A stretch of DNA of 6,347 nucleotides, from NCBI GenBank assembly GCA_002441865.1, contig DJNY01000053.1, positions 1 through 6,347 of the forward strand. Reading direction: 5' to 3'. Origin of the DNA: Lachnospiraceae bacterium UBA6452 (GTDB lineage: Bacteria > Bacillota > Clostridia > Lachnospirales > Lachnospiraceae). Positions 1 through 5,776 of the stretch are shown piece after piece. The translations under genes were made by a program, and so were the position numbers. How positions within the stretch are numbered: position 1 is the stretch's first letter; the number at the start of each line of letters is the position of its first letter. Under the pieces are notes generated by a model. That model saw nothing but the letters and a program-made list of their open reading frames with translations, was not told where the DNA came from and ran no database searches.

Positions 1-46
1 CCGAAGTGTGAGGAATGTTTTTTACAGGAATTTTGCAGGGAAAAGC

Positions 47-775
47 ATGAGTAGAGGAAAAGCGGTGGTTCTGGACCTGGAAACGACAGGTCTGAATCCA
101 AGAACAGATAAGATCATAGAGATAGGAGCACTTCTGGTCGAAGACGGAGAAATAAAGGATACCTTTTCGACACTGGTCAGTCCGGGCAGGAGGCTTTTGC
201 CGCAGACGACGGAGATCACGGGCATTACGGATGAAATGCTGGAAAATGCGCCGGTATTTTCGGAAATTGCGGAGAAGCTGCTGGCGTTTCTGGGAGAATA
301 TGTGCTTCTGGGACACAGTATTATATCGGATTATGCCTTCTTGAAAAAGGCACTTGTCAATGAGCAGCCCAAGGGCTTTACCTTTGAACGAAATGGACTG
401 GATACGCTGAAGATCGCAAGGCGGTTCCTGCCTGCGGAGCAGAAAAAAGCACTTCCTGCGCTGACTGCCTATTTTCAGATTCCGCATGAGCCGCACCGGG
501 CATTTGCGGATGCACAGGCGACCTTCCTTTTGTATGAAAAGCTGTGGGATCTGTATGAAGCAAAGGAGCCGTCAGCTTTTGCACCTTTTCCGCTGCATTA
601 TCAGATCAAAAGAGAAGTGCCTGTTATGCCAAAGCAGATCGAGCAGATCCGTCGTCTTTTAGAAGAACGGGGGATCCCCTGTGACAGAGATCTTTCGCAG
701 CTTACCAAAAACGAAGCAAGCCGTCTGGCGGATCAGATCAGAAGCGGCGTTATAAAAGCTCCTTCAGACGTGTGA
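47..775 (+). CDS. DnaQ-like DEDDh 3'-5' exonuclease
   Basis: A 242-residue cytoplasmic protein predicted to remove nucleotides from DNA 3' ends using two metal ions. All three exonuclease motifs are visible. ExoI is VVLDLETTG with D10 and E12; ExoII is GHSIISDYAFL with D95; ExoIII is HRAFADA with H150 and D155, the spacing of the DEDDh class. An LDTL motif follows ExoII, as is usual in PolC/DnaQ-type domains. After the roughly 170-residue domain, a C-terminal segment (about residues 194-237, MPKQIEQIRRLLEERGI then LTKNEASRLADQI) looks like a small helical module of the kind found attached to DNA-handling proteins; I cannot name it. The frame is open from a GTG at position 8, but the ATG at 47 is preferred: AGGGA at 37-41 lies five bases upstream and the conserved domain begins just after it. 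It is too short to be a polymerase, so it is a stand-alone or accessory exonuclease. Its 3' end overlaps the convergent minus-strand gene by 26 bases. Confidence 0.92.
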   Translation: MSRGKAVVLDLETTGLNPRTDKIIEIGALLVEDGEIKDTFSTLVSPGRRLLPQTTEITGITDEMLENAPVFSEIAEKLLAFLGEYVLLGHSIISDYAFLKKALVNEQPKGFTFERNGLDTLKIARRFLPAEQKKALPALTAYFQIPHEPHRAFADAQATFLLYEKLWDLYEAKEPSAFAPFPLHYQIKREVPVMPKQIEQIRRLLEERGIPCDRDLSQLTKNEASRLADQIRSGVIKAPSDV

Positions 776-1361
776 GGATCGTATCCTTCATCATCGTAGG
801 CAGTTTTTCTGCAAGTAAGATAAGATCATTGATCTTGCCGGGTTTTCCTTCTTCCAGATAGAGCCGGGCAAGCAGCAGATAGTGTTCACTGATATCTGTT
901 CCAGTCACGATCGTTTTTTCCAGAAGCGTTCTGGCTTCAGCTTTTCGATCCGCATCGTAAAGTGCCTGCGCAAGTCTGATGATATGAATGGAAAAGACAG
1001 TAAAGTTTTCCTCATATTCGGACAGGCGCGTGATATTGGGTGCTCCGTATTTCAGCTTCAGATCGGTATTGGAGATCCCATTCAGGTTCAGCATTTTTTT
1101 ATCACGTAGACCGTTCAGGATTTCCAGACTTTCCGGCACTTCAGCTCCGCTTTCCGTAAAAGAGGCGGCAGTGGGAAGTGTATCAAAATCAAAGGTAATA
1201 TAAGGAAGATGATCCAGACTTTTCTTCCTGACAGAATTTGCCTTTGTTTCCCGTTCCCAGAAGTCTTCTTCGATCTGTTTATTGGATTTTTCCGTTTTTT
1301 TCAGGTTTACGGTAAGCCAGAGTACAAAAATGATAAAACTTGCAAAAACAATTAAGTTCAT
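750..1361 (-). CDS. conserved hypothetical membrane-anchored protein with TPR-like C-terminus
   Basis: A 203-residue protein. Residues 2-20 are a single hydrophobic segment followed at once by lysines (KKTEKSNK), which predicts an N-terminal anchor with the rest in the cytoplasm. Residues 34-64 carry an FWERETKANSVRKK stretch and a LPYITFDFDTLP stretch. The middle has a LNGISNTDLKLKYG motif around residues 93-106. From memory these motifs are typical of a conserved uncharacterised Lachnospiraceae family; I know of no assigned function. Residues about 117-203 are helical, with an alternating pattern (ALYDADRKAEARTLLEKTI, then YLLLARLYLEEGK) that resembles two tetratricopeptide units, so a protein-interaction role is likely. 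The start is ATG at 1361-1359 on the minus strand, with AAAGGA (plus coordinates 1370-1375) eight bases upstream. It is divergent from the small-protein/VanW operon and convergent with the exonuclease gene. Confidence 0.8.
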   Translation of the reverse strand: MNLIVFASFIIFVLWLTVNLKKTEKSNKQIEEDFWERETKANSVRKKSLDHLPYITFDFDTLPTAASFTESGAEVPESLEILNGLRDKKMLNLNGISNTDLKLKYGAPNITRLSEYEENFTVFSIHIIRLAQALYDADRKAEARTLLEKTIVTGTDISEHYLLLARLYLEEGKPGKINDLILLAEKLPTMMKDTILTRLKELL

Positions 1362-1368
1362 TTATAAT
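1340..1368 (+). promoter_or_regulatory. sigma-A-type promoter of the plus-strand operon
   Basis: A -35 box TTGCAA (1340-1345) and a perfect -10 box TATAAT (1363-1368) are separated by 17 bases, the optimal spacing. Transcription would begin near 1375-1377, leaving a leader of only about 22 bases before the small-protein start at 1398. The -35 box lies within codons of the divergent gene. The -10 box lies just upstream of that gene's start codon, between it and its ribosome binding site. Confidence 0.72.
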
Positions 1369-1397
1369 ATCCTTTCGTAAAGACGAGGTGAAATTCT

Positions 1398-1505
1398 ATG
1401 TTTAATAATAGCAAAAAAAGACGCGTTGTAGCAACAGTTATTGTAATCATTCTGGTGCTTGCAATGGTCGTACCGCTCGCTATATCGGCAGTGGGCATTT
1501 TCTAG
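1398..1505 (+). CDS. 35-residue single-span membrane protein
   Basis: This short frame starts at ATG 1398 and ends at TAG 1503-1505. An excellent Shine-Dalgarno, GAGGTG (1385-1390), sits seven bases upstream, and a near-consensus promoter lies just before it. The product begins MFNNSKKRR, a basic cytoplasmic end by the positive-inside rule. Residues 10-35 are almost wholly V, I, L, A and M with one internal proline (residue 26), so one transmembrane helix with almost nothing outside. Its stop codon forms the beginning of the ribosome binding site of the VanW-family gene, which starts ten bases later, so the two are probably translationally coupled. Size and layout (short basic head, one helix) resemble Firmicute miniproteins such as Listeria Prli42 and the DUF4044 group. 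That likeness is topological; I cannot show homology. A role as a membrane anchor or as partner of a secreted or membrane protein is only inferred. Confidence 0.78.
   Translation: MFNNSKKRRVVATVIVIILVLAMVVPLAISAVGIF
1405..1434 (-). promoter_or_regulatory. candidate promoter of the minus-strand TPR-like gene
   Basis: Read on the minus strand, TTGCTA (plus 1434-1429) is followed after 18 bases by TATTAT (plus 1410-1405), five of six matches to the -10 consensus. The start point would be near plus 1398, giving a leader of roughly 35 bases. Both boxes lie inside the small membrane-protein gene. If both promoters are real, the divergent transcripts overlap by about 20 bases at their 5' ends. The spacer contains a run of seven T on the minus strand. 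Confidence 0.42.
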
Positions 1506-1510
1506 GAGAA
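1504..1510 (+). promoter_or_regulatory. ribosome binding site that fixes the VanW-family start
   Basis: AGGAGAA lies five bases before ATG 1516 and shares its first bases with the TAG stop (1503-1505) of the small membrane protein. It rules out upstream starts in the same frame: an initiation point near 1459 would put 19 residues without a signal-peptide pattern ahead of an ideal signal sequence. Confidence 0.85.
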
Positions 1511-1515
1511 GAATT

Positions 1516-3084
1516 ATGAAAAAATTTATCAGCATACTGCCTGCAGTCATCCTGGCCGCACTTGTTATGACAGGTATGGATGCAGAGGCAGCAGGAACCT
1601 TTAATACGATTGAAAACGGTGTATTCATCGGTGATATCGATGTTTCCGGTATGACAACGCTGGAAGCTGAGGATGCAGTCAATTCCTATGTGGACGGACT
1701 GAAAGAAAAAGAGATCACTTTAAATGCCTTAAACGGAAATACAGTTACCGTAACGGCTGAAGATCTCGGGATCGAATGGGATAACAAAGAAGTAGTCGAT
1801 GAGGCAGGAGAGCTCGGAAAAGCAGGAAATATCGTGCAGCGTTACAAGGCACTGAAGGATCTGCAGCATCAGAATGAGATCTTTCCGCTTTCCATTTCTT
1901 TTGACGAAGCAGCAGTCAAATCTGTCATTGAGGAGAAATGTCTGCAGTATAATGTAGAAGCGGTGGATGGTACATTAAAAAGAGAAAATGGTACATTCGT
2001 ATATGAACCTGGTCAGACCGGTGTTGAGATCAATGTAGATGAATCCGTGGGTGCGATCGAGTCTTATCTGACAAATGACTGGAATAAGGAAGCAGCTTCC
2101 ATTGATCTGGTGGCAGAGACAACACAGCCGCGTGGTACAGAGGAAGAGCTTTCCAAGGTCAAGGATGTGCTTGGTACCTTTACGACAAGCTATTCTACCT
2201 CCGGTGCAAACAGAAGCGGTAATGTAAAGAACGGCTGCAGCAAGATCAATGGTACTTTATTATATCCGGGAGACAGCTTCTCTGCTTATGAGGCAGTCAG
2301 CCCGTTTACAGAGGCAAACGGTTATTATATGGCCGGTTCTTACAGCAATGGTATGGTCGTAGAGTCTTTAGGCGGTGGTATCTGTCAGGTATCCACGACA
2401 TTATACAATGCTGTCCTTTTGGCAGAGCTTGATGTGACAGAGCGTTTCAATCATTCCATGATCGTCAACTATGTGGATCCGTCCGCAGATGCAGCGATCT
2501 CAGGGACTGCAAAGGATCTGAAATTTACAAACAATCTGGATTGTCCGGTATATATTGAAGGCTATACCACATCCGACAAGCATATTACATTTACGATCTA
2601 CGGACAGGAGACAAGACCGTCCAATCGTAAGATCAGATATGAAAGTGAAGTCATCAGCAAGACAGAGCCGACAGGAGAAAAGGTCATAGCAGACGGTTCT
2701 ATGGCAGCAGGCTCCGTCAGCGTACAGTCTGCACATACAGGCTATGTAGCAGAACTTTGGAAGGTTGTTACCGTGGATGGTGAGGTAGAAAGCCGTACAC
2801 AGGTCAACAAGAGTACATACGCAGCAACACCACGTACCGCAACAGTCGGAACCGCAACAGCAAATCCTGCAGCAGCGGCGGCGATCAATGCGGCGATCGC
2901 AACAGGAAGCATCGATCAGTGCAGAGCAACAGCAGCAGCGATCAATGCAGGTACTTATAATGATCCTGCACAGGCAGCGGCTCTTGCAGCACAGCAGGCA
3001 CAGCAGGAAGCGATCCGTCAGCAGCAGGAAGCAATCGCAGCACAGCAGGCTGCAATCGAGCAGGCACAACAGCAGGCACAGTAA
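1516..3084 (+). CDS. secreted VanW-family protein with G5-like domain and Ala/Gln-rich tail
   Basis: A 522-residue exported protein. Residues 1-25 are a type I signal peptide: MKK, a hydrophobic core, then an AEA-type cleavage site near residue 25. Residues about 40-205 fit the peptidoglycan-binding-like region (PG_binding_4, as in YoaR) that commonly precedes VanW. Residues about 221-352 are the VanW domain, with LLYPGDSFSAYEAVSPFTEANGY and the hallmark GGGICQVSTTLYNA near 286-299, plus a HSMIVNYVDPSADAAI stretch. Residues about 379-441 look like a G5-type domain. The last 74 residues are low-complexity Ala/Gln-rich. No LPXTG sorting motif or C-terminal membrane segment is seen, so it is probably secreted or held by wall binding. 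VanW was named from vancomycin-resistance clusters but its biochemical role is unknown, and no van resistance genes are present here, so resistance should not be inferred. A cell-envelope role is likely. It follows the small membrane protein in the same operon; the next gene begins 29 bases downstream. Confidence 0.9.
   Translation: MKKFISILPAVILAALVMTGMDAEAAGTFNTIENGVFIGDIDVSGMTTLEAEDAVNSYVDGLKEKEITLNALNGNTVTVTAEDLGIEWDNKEVVDEAGELGKAGNIVQRYKALKDLQHQNEIFPLSISFDEAAVKSVIEEKCLQYNVEAVDGTLKRENGTFVYEPGQTGVEINVDESVGAIESYLTNDWNKEAASIDLVAETTQPRGTEEELSKVKDVLGTFTTSYSTSGANRSGNVKNGCSKINGTLLYPGDSFSAYEAVSPFTEANGYYMAGSYSNGMVVESLGGGICQVSTTLYNAVLLAELDVTERFNHSMIVNYVDPSADAAISGTAKDLKFTNNLDCPVYIEGYTTSDKHITFTIYGQETRPSNRKIRYESEVISKTEPTGEKVIADGSMAAGSVSVQSAHTGYVAELWKVVTVDGEVESRTQVNKSTYAATPRTATVGTATANPAAAAAINAAIATGSIDQCRATAAAINAGTYNDPAQAAALAAQQAQQEAIRQQQEAIAAQQAAIEQAQQQAQ
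2860..3081 (+). repeat. Ala/Gln-rich low-complexity tail with heptads and short DNA repeats
   Basis: This segment encodes residues 449-522 of the VanW-family protein. By hand count about 29 Ala and 16 Gln make up some 60 percent of it. Two AAxINA-type units are encoded by repeated DNA: GCGATCAATGC occurs at 2881-2891 and again at 2938-2948. In the last 30 residues isoleucine recurs every seventh position (I500, I507, I514) within QEAIRQQ, QEAIAAQ and QAAIEQA, the pattern of a short coiled coil. CAG/GCA codons dominate, so slippage could change the length of this tract. Confidence 0.8.
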
Positions 3085-3101
3085 ATTGTTGAAAACGTGG
3101 C

Positions 3102-3108
3102 AGGTGGA
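3102..3108 (+). promoter_or_regulatory. ribosome binding site supporting a TTG start
   Basis: AGGTGGA ends five bases before TTG 3114. It supports TTG as the true start of the AIR-synthase-related gene. The next in-frame ATG (3241) would delete 42 residues, including the MKQGKIAENVLKRSVL head and the GSDCA motif expected in this family. Confidence 0.75.
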
Positions 3109-3113
3109 CAGTA

Positions 3114-4091
3114 TTGAAACAGGGAAAGATCGCAGAGAATGTCTTAAAGCGTTCTGTTTTAAAACCAATCCAATCGCATACTGAGAAAAAAGCAAACGGC
3201 GCAGTGACAGGATCAGACTGCGCCTTTTTGGCATATAAAATGCAGACGATCTCCCTGCCTGTAGCTGGAAATGTGCTGATGCGCCACGGTATTTATGCGG
3301 CGGTCAATGCACTGGCGGCGGAGGGCTATACACCGCAGACCCTTCTGTTTGGTATTTCTATCCCGGAACGTATGCGGGAGATCAAGTTGAAAACAATGAT
3401 GGAAGCGGCGCAGGATGTCTGCACGCAGGAGAATATCCAGATCTTGGGTGGACATACAGAAGTTTCGGAGGCAGTATCCACTCCTGTTTTAAGCGTTACA
3501 GCGGTCGGAACAGGTGCTGGGCTGGCGGAGAAAAAAGTAGCGGGACTGGATATTGTTGTAACCAAATATATCGGAATGGAAGCGGCGGCGCTTCTGGCGC
3601 AGGAGAAGGAAGCACAGTTGCTTGCGCGTTTTCCGAAGGTCATGGTAGAAAAGGCGAAAGGCTTCGAGAAGTATCTTTCTATCCTTCCGGAGGCTGCAAC
3701 CGCCGGTAAGTCCGGCGTTTCCTTTATGCAGGCGGTCAGAGAAGGCGGTATTTTCGCTTCCCTCTGGGAACTGGCAGAAAGAGCAGGCGTTGGACTTCAT
3801 ATAGATCTGATGAAAATTCCGATGGATCAGACAGTTGTGGAAATCTGCAACTATTATGACCTGAATCCATACGAGATCTTATCATCCGGATCGGCACTTC
3901 TGTTTGCGGAGCAGGGACAGCAGCTTTGTGATGAGCTGGAAGCACTTGGCATTCCTGCAGCAGTGATCGGACAGACAACGGACGGAAATGACAGGATCAT
4001 TCAAAACGGAGAGGAGATCCGCTATCTGGATCTGCCAAAGCCGGATCAGATCAGGAAAATATTGAATGTAGCTGAAAAAAACAGAAATTAG
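3114..4091 (+). CDS. AIR synthase-related (HypE/ThiL/PurM-like) protein, possibly degenerate
   Basis: A 325-residue protein built like the PurM superfamily. The head MKQGKIAENVLKRSVL resembles the opening of HypE-like proteins. An N-terminal AIRS-type half spans about residues 30-135, with GSDCAFL at 33-39 and GGHTEV at 112-117. A C-terminal half spans about 145-290, with AVREGGIFASLWELAERAGVG, then IPMDQTVVEIC and SGSALLF, matching the AIRS_C/HypE layout. Relatives bind ATP and phosphorylate or dehydrate substrates in purine, thiamine, selenium or hydrogenase-cofactor pathways. Here the usual Thr-Asp pair after the first strand and the Asn-Asp of the NDL motif are absent (NAL at 65-67), and the C-terminal cysteine motif of true HypE is missing. 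A hypE call is therefore not justified, and catalysis may be altered or lost. No hydrogenase genes are nearby. It starts at TTG 3114 with a good binding site. Its TAG stop lies in the next gene's Shine-Dalgarno, coupling it to the Lrp-like regulator. The substrate is unknown. Confidence 0.85.
   Translation: MKQGKIAENVLKRSVLKPIQSHTEKKANGAVTGSDCAFLAYKMQTISLPVAGNVLMRHGIYAAVNALAAEGYTPQTLLFGISIPERMREIKLKTMMEAAQDVCTQENIQILGGHTEVSEAVSTPVLSVTAVGTGAGLAEKKVAGLDIVVTKYIGMEAAALLAQEKEAQLLARFPKVMVEKAKGFEKYLSILPEAATAGKSGVSFMQAVREGGIFASLWELAERAGVGLHIDLMKIPMDQTVVEICNYYDLNPYEILSSGSALLFAEQGQQLCDELEALGIPAAVIGQTTDGNDRIIQNGEEIRYLDLPKPDQIRKILNVAEKNRN
3198..3229 (+). terminator. terminator-like hairpin inside the AIRS-related gene
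   Basis: GGCGCAGT (3198-3205) and ACTGCGCC (3217-3224) form a perfect eight-pair, mostly G/C stem around an 11-base loop, followed directly by TTTTT (3225-3229) and preceded by an A-rich stretch (3186-3191). This is the form of an intrinsic terminator, but it lies about 85-115 bases inside the reading frame. It could attenuate read-through from the VanW gene, or be a chance result of codons. The T run is short, so termination may be partial. Confidence 0.4.
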
Positions 4092-4101
4092 GAGAATAAA
4101 A

Positions 4102-4584
4102 ATGAGAGAAAGAATTTTATCAATAATTGAAAAAAACAGCCGTATTGATCTGCATGAGCTGGCAGTCATCATGGGCGAGCCTGAGATCGAGGTCGCTAAC
4201 GAACTGAAAAGAATGGAAGAAGAAGGCATTATCTGTGGCTATCACACCCTGATCGACTGGGAAAAGACAAATATCGAAAAGGTATCCGCGCTGATCGAGG
4301 TACGTGTCACACCACAGAGAGGACAGGGCTTTGACAATATTGCAGAGCGTATTTACAAATACCCGGAAGTAAATTCCGTATATCTGATCTCCGGCGGTTA
4401 TGATCTGCTTGTGACACTGGAAGGCCGTACGTTAAAGGAAGTCTCCAAGTTTGTATCCGATAAGCTTTCCACACTGGATTCCGTACTGAGTACAGCAACA
4501 CACTTCATCCTGAAAAAATACAAGGATCATGGTACGATTCTGACAAAGAAGTATGAAGATGAAAGGATTAAGGTGACACCATGA
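4102..4584 (+). CDS. Lrp/AsnC-family transcriptional regulator
   Basis: A 160-residue DNA-binding protein. Residues 1-50 form the winged helix-turn-helix: MRERILSIIEKNSRIDLHEL, then the recognition region EPEIEVANELKRMEEEGI followed by CGYHTLID, the normal Lrp sequence order. Residues about 62-140 are the RAM ligand-sensing domain (SALIEVRVTP, then VYLISGGYDLLVTLEG). The GGYD turn at 98-101 is where family members bind amino acids between subunits. A 20-residue tail follows. Such proteins form dimers to octamers and respond to amino acids. AGGAGA (4090-4095) precedes ATG 4102 by six bases and overlaps the upstream TAG stop. The last bases overlap the aminotransferase start (ATGA, 4581-4584). 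This context suggests it controls its own operon according to an amino acid that the aminotransferase handles. The ligand cannot be told from sequence. Confidence 0.93.
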   Translation: MRERILSIIEKNSRIDLHELAVIMGEPEIEVANELKRMEEEGIICGYHTLIDWEKTNIEKVSALIEVRVTPQRGQGFDNIAERIYKYPEVNSVYLISGGYDLLVTLEGRTLKEVSKFVSDKLSTLDSVLSTATHFILKKYKDHGTILTKKYEDERIKVTP

Positions 4585-5753
4585 GAAATCCGTTAGCTGA
4601 GCAGGTTGTTTCTTTGAAACCATCCGGTATCCGGAAGTTTTTCGATCTGGTGGCAGAAATGCCGGATGCTATTTCACTTGGTGTAGGTGAGCCTGATTTT
4701 GATACACCGTGGCATATCCGTGATGAGGGTATTTATTCTCTGGAAAAGGGAAGAACATTTTATACATCCAATGCAGGTCTGAAAGAACTCAGACAGGAGA
4801 TCTGCAATTACTTAAATCGTAAGCTGGGCGTAACTTATGACGCAGATCATGAGGTACTGATCACAGTCGGTGGTTCCGAAGCGATTGATATCGGACTGCG
4901 TGCCATGATCAATCCGGGAAAGGGCGAAGAAGTACTGATCCCGCAGCCGAGCTATGTTTCTTACGAGCCATGTGCAATCTTAGCCGGAGCGAAACCGGTC
5001 ATCATAGAGCTGAAGCATGAAAACGAGTTCCGTCTGACCGCAGAGGAGCTGGAAGCAGCCATTACAGAAAACAGCAAGATCCTGATCCTGCCATTCCCGA
5101 ACAATCCGACAGGTGCGATCATGGAACGGAAAGATCTCGAAGCGATCGCTGAAGTCATTGAGAAGCATGATCTGTTTGTGATTTCCGATGAGATTTATTC
5201 AGAGCTGAATTATAACGGTGAACATGTATCTATTGTCTGTCTGCCGGGCATGAAGGAAAGAACGATCCTGATCAACGGTTTTTCCAAAGCATTTGCCATG
5301 ACAGGCTGGAGACTCGGTTATGCAACAGGTCCTGCAGCAATTATCCAGCAGATGACAAAGATCCATCAGTTTGCGATCATGTGTGCACCGACCACAAGCC
5401 AGTATGCGGCCATAGAAGCGCTGAAAAACGGAGAAGAAGATGTGCTTACGATGCGTGAGGCATACAACCAGAGAAGAAGATATCTGATGCATGCGTTTAA
5501 AGAAATGGGTCTGGAATGTTTTGAACCGTTTGGAGCTTTCTATGTATTCCCTTGTATCAAAGAGTTTGGTATGACAAGTGAGGAATTTGCAACACGTCTT
5601 CTGCAGGAGGAAAAGGTTGCGGTTGTTCCGGGCACGGCATTTGGTGACTGCGGCGAAGGCTTTCTGCGTATTTCCTATGCCTATTCGCTGGAAGACCTGA
5701 AGCTTGCGATCGGAAGAATCCGGGATTTCATTACAAGACTCCGTCAGAAATAA
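4581..5753 (+). CDS. PLP-dependent class I/II aminotransferase
   Basis: A 390-residue fold-type I enzyme that moves an amino group between an amino acid and a 2-oxo acid; full length for the family. Visible landmarks: the N-terminal SLGVGEPDFDTP stretch (residues 32-43), the phosphate-binding GGSEA (97-101), the aromatic site in PQPSY (121-125), PNNPTG (173-178), SDEIYSEL (202-209, D203 pairs with the cofactor ring), the Schiff-base lysine K236 in NGFSKAFAMTGWRLGY, and R363 in FLRISYA, which holds the substrate carboxylate. The pattern fits the aspartate/aromatic aminotransferase Ib-type group (PatA/AraT-like), but the preferred substrate cannot be fixed. ATG 4581 overlaps the stop of the regulator gene; AGGTG (4571-4575) lies five bases upstream within that gene. 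Coupled translation with the Lrp-like regulator points to regulated amino-acid synthesis or breakdown. Confidence 0.93.
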   Translation: MRNPLAEQVVSLKPSGIRKFFDLVAEMPDAISLGVGEPDFDTPWHIRDEGIYSLEKGRTFYTSNAGLKELRQEICNYLNRKLGVTYDADHEVLITVGGSEAIDIGLRAMINPGKGEEVLIPQPSYVSYEPCAILAGAKPVIIELKHENEFRLTAEELEAAITENSKILILPFPNNPTGAIMERKDLEAIAEVIEKHDLFVISDEIYSELNYNGEHVSIVCLPGMKERTILINGFSKAFAMTGWRLGYATGPAAIIQQMTKIHQFAIMCAPTTSQYAAIEALKNGEEDVLTMREAYNQRRRYLMHAFKEMGLECFEPFGAFYVFPCIKEFGMTSEEFATRLLQEEKVAVVPGTAFGDCGEGFLRISYAYSLEDLKLAIGRIRDFITRLRQK

Positions 5754-5776
5754 TCGTAGGTGGAAAAGGAACAGTT

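Noticed and set aside
8..46. GTG start at 8 for the exonuclease
   Set aside because: The 13 extra residues have no family likeness, and ATG 47 has a binding site at proper spacing.
775..787. Small palindrome AGGAT-CGT-ATCCT at the convergent gene ends as a terminator
   Set aside because: The stem is only five pairs and there is no T run on either strand next to it.
799..811. GCAG-TTTTT-CTGC hairpin as a terminator
   Set aside because: Four-pair stem with the T run in the loop rather than after the stem; it lies inside the minus-strand gene.
1516..3084. Vancomycin resistance function from the VanW domain
   Set aside because: VanW domains are widespread in Clostridia without resistance, and no vanH/A/B/X/R/S-like genes are present here.
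2888..3184. Plus-strand frame rich in Ser, Gln and Arg overlapping the end of the VanW gene
   Set aside because: It is the +1-type shadow of the CAG/GCA-rich tail; low complexity and no domain.
2500..3234. Long minus-strand frame (244 residues) opposite the VanW tail
   Set aside because: Its product is an implausible Cys/Arg/Leu-rich string created by reading GCA/CAG codons backwards; it lies inside a well-supported gene and has no recognisable domain.
3241..4091. ATG 3241 as the start of the AIRS-related gene, with the hairpin at 3198-3229 as a normal intergenic terminator
   Set aside because: The upstream 42 codons encode a family-like head and the GSDCA motif, and TTG 3114 has a good Shine-Dalgarno. 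No comparable binding site precedes 3241.
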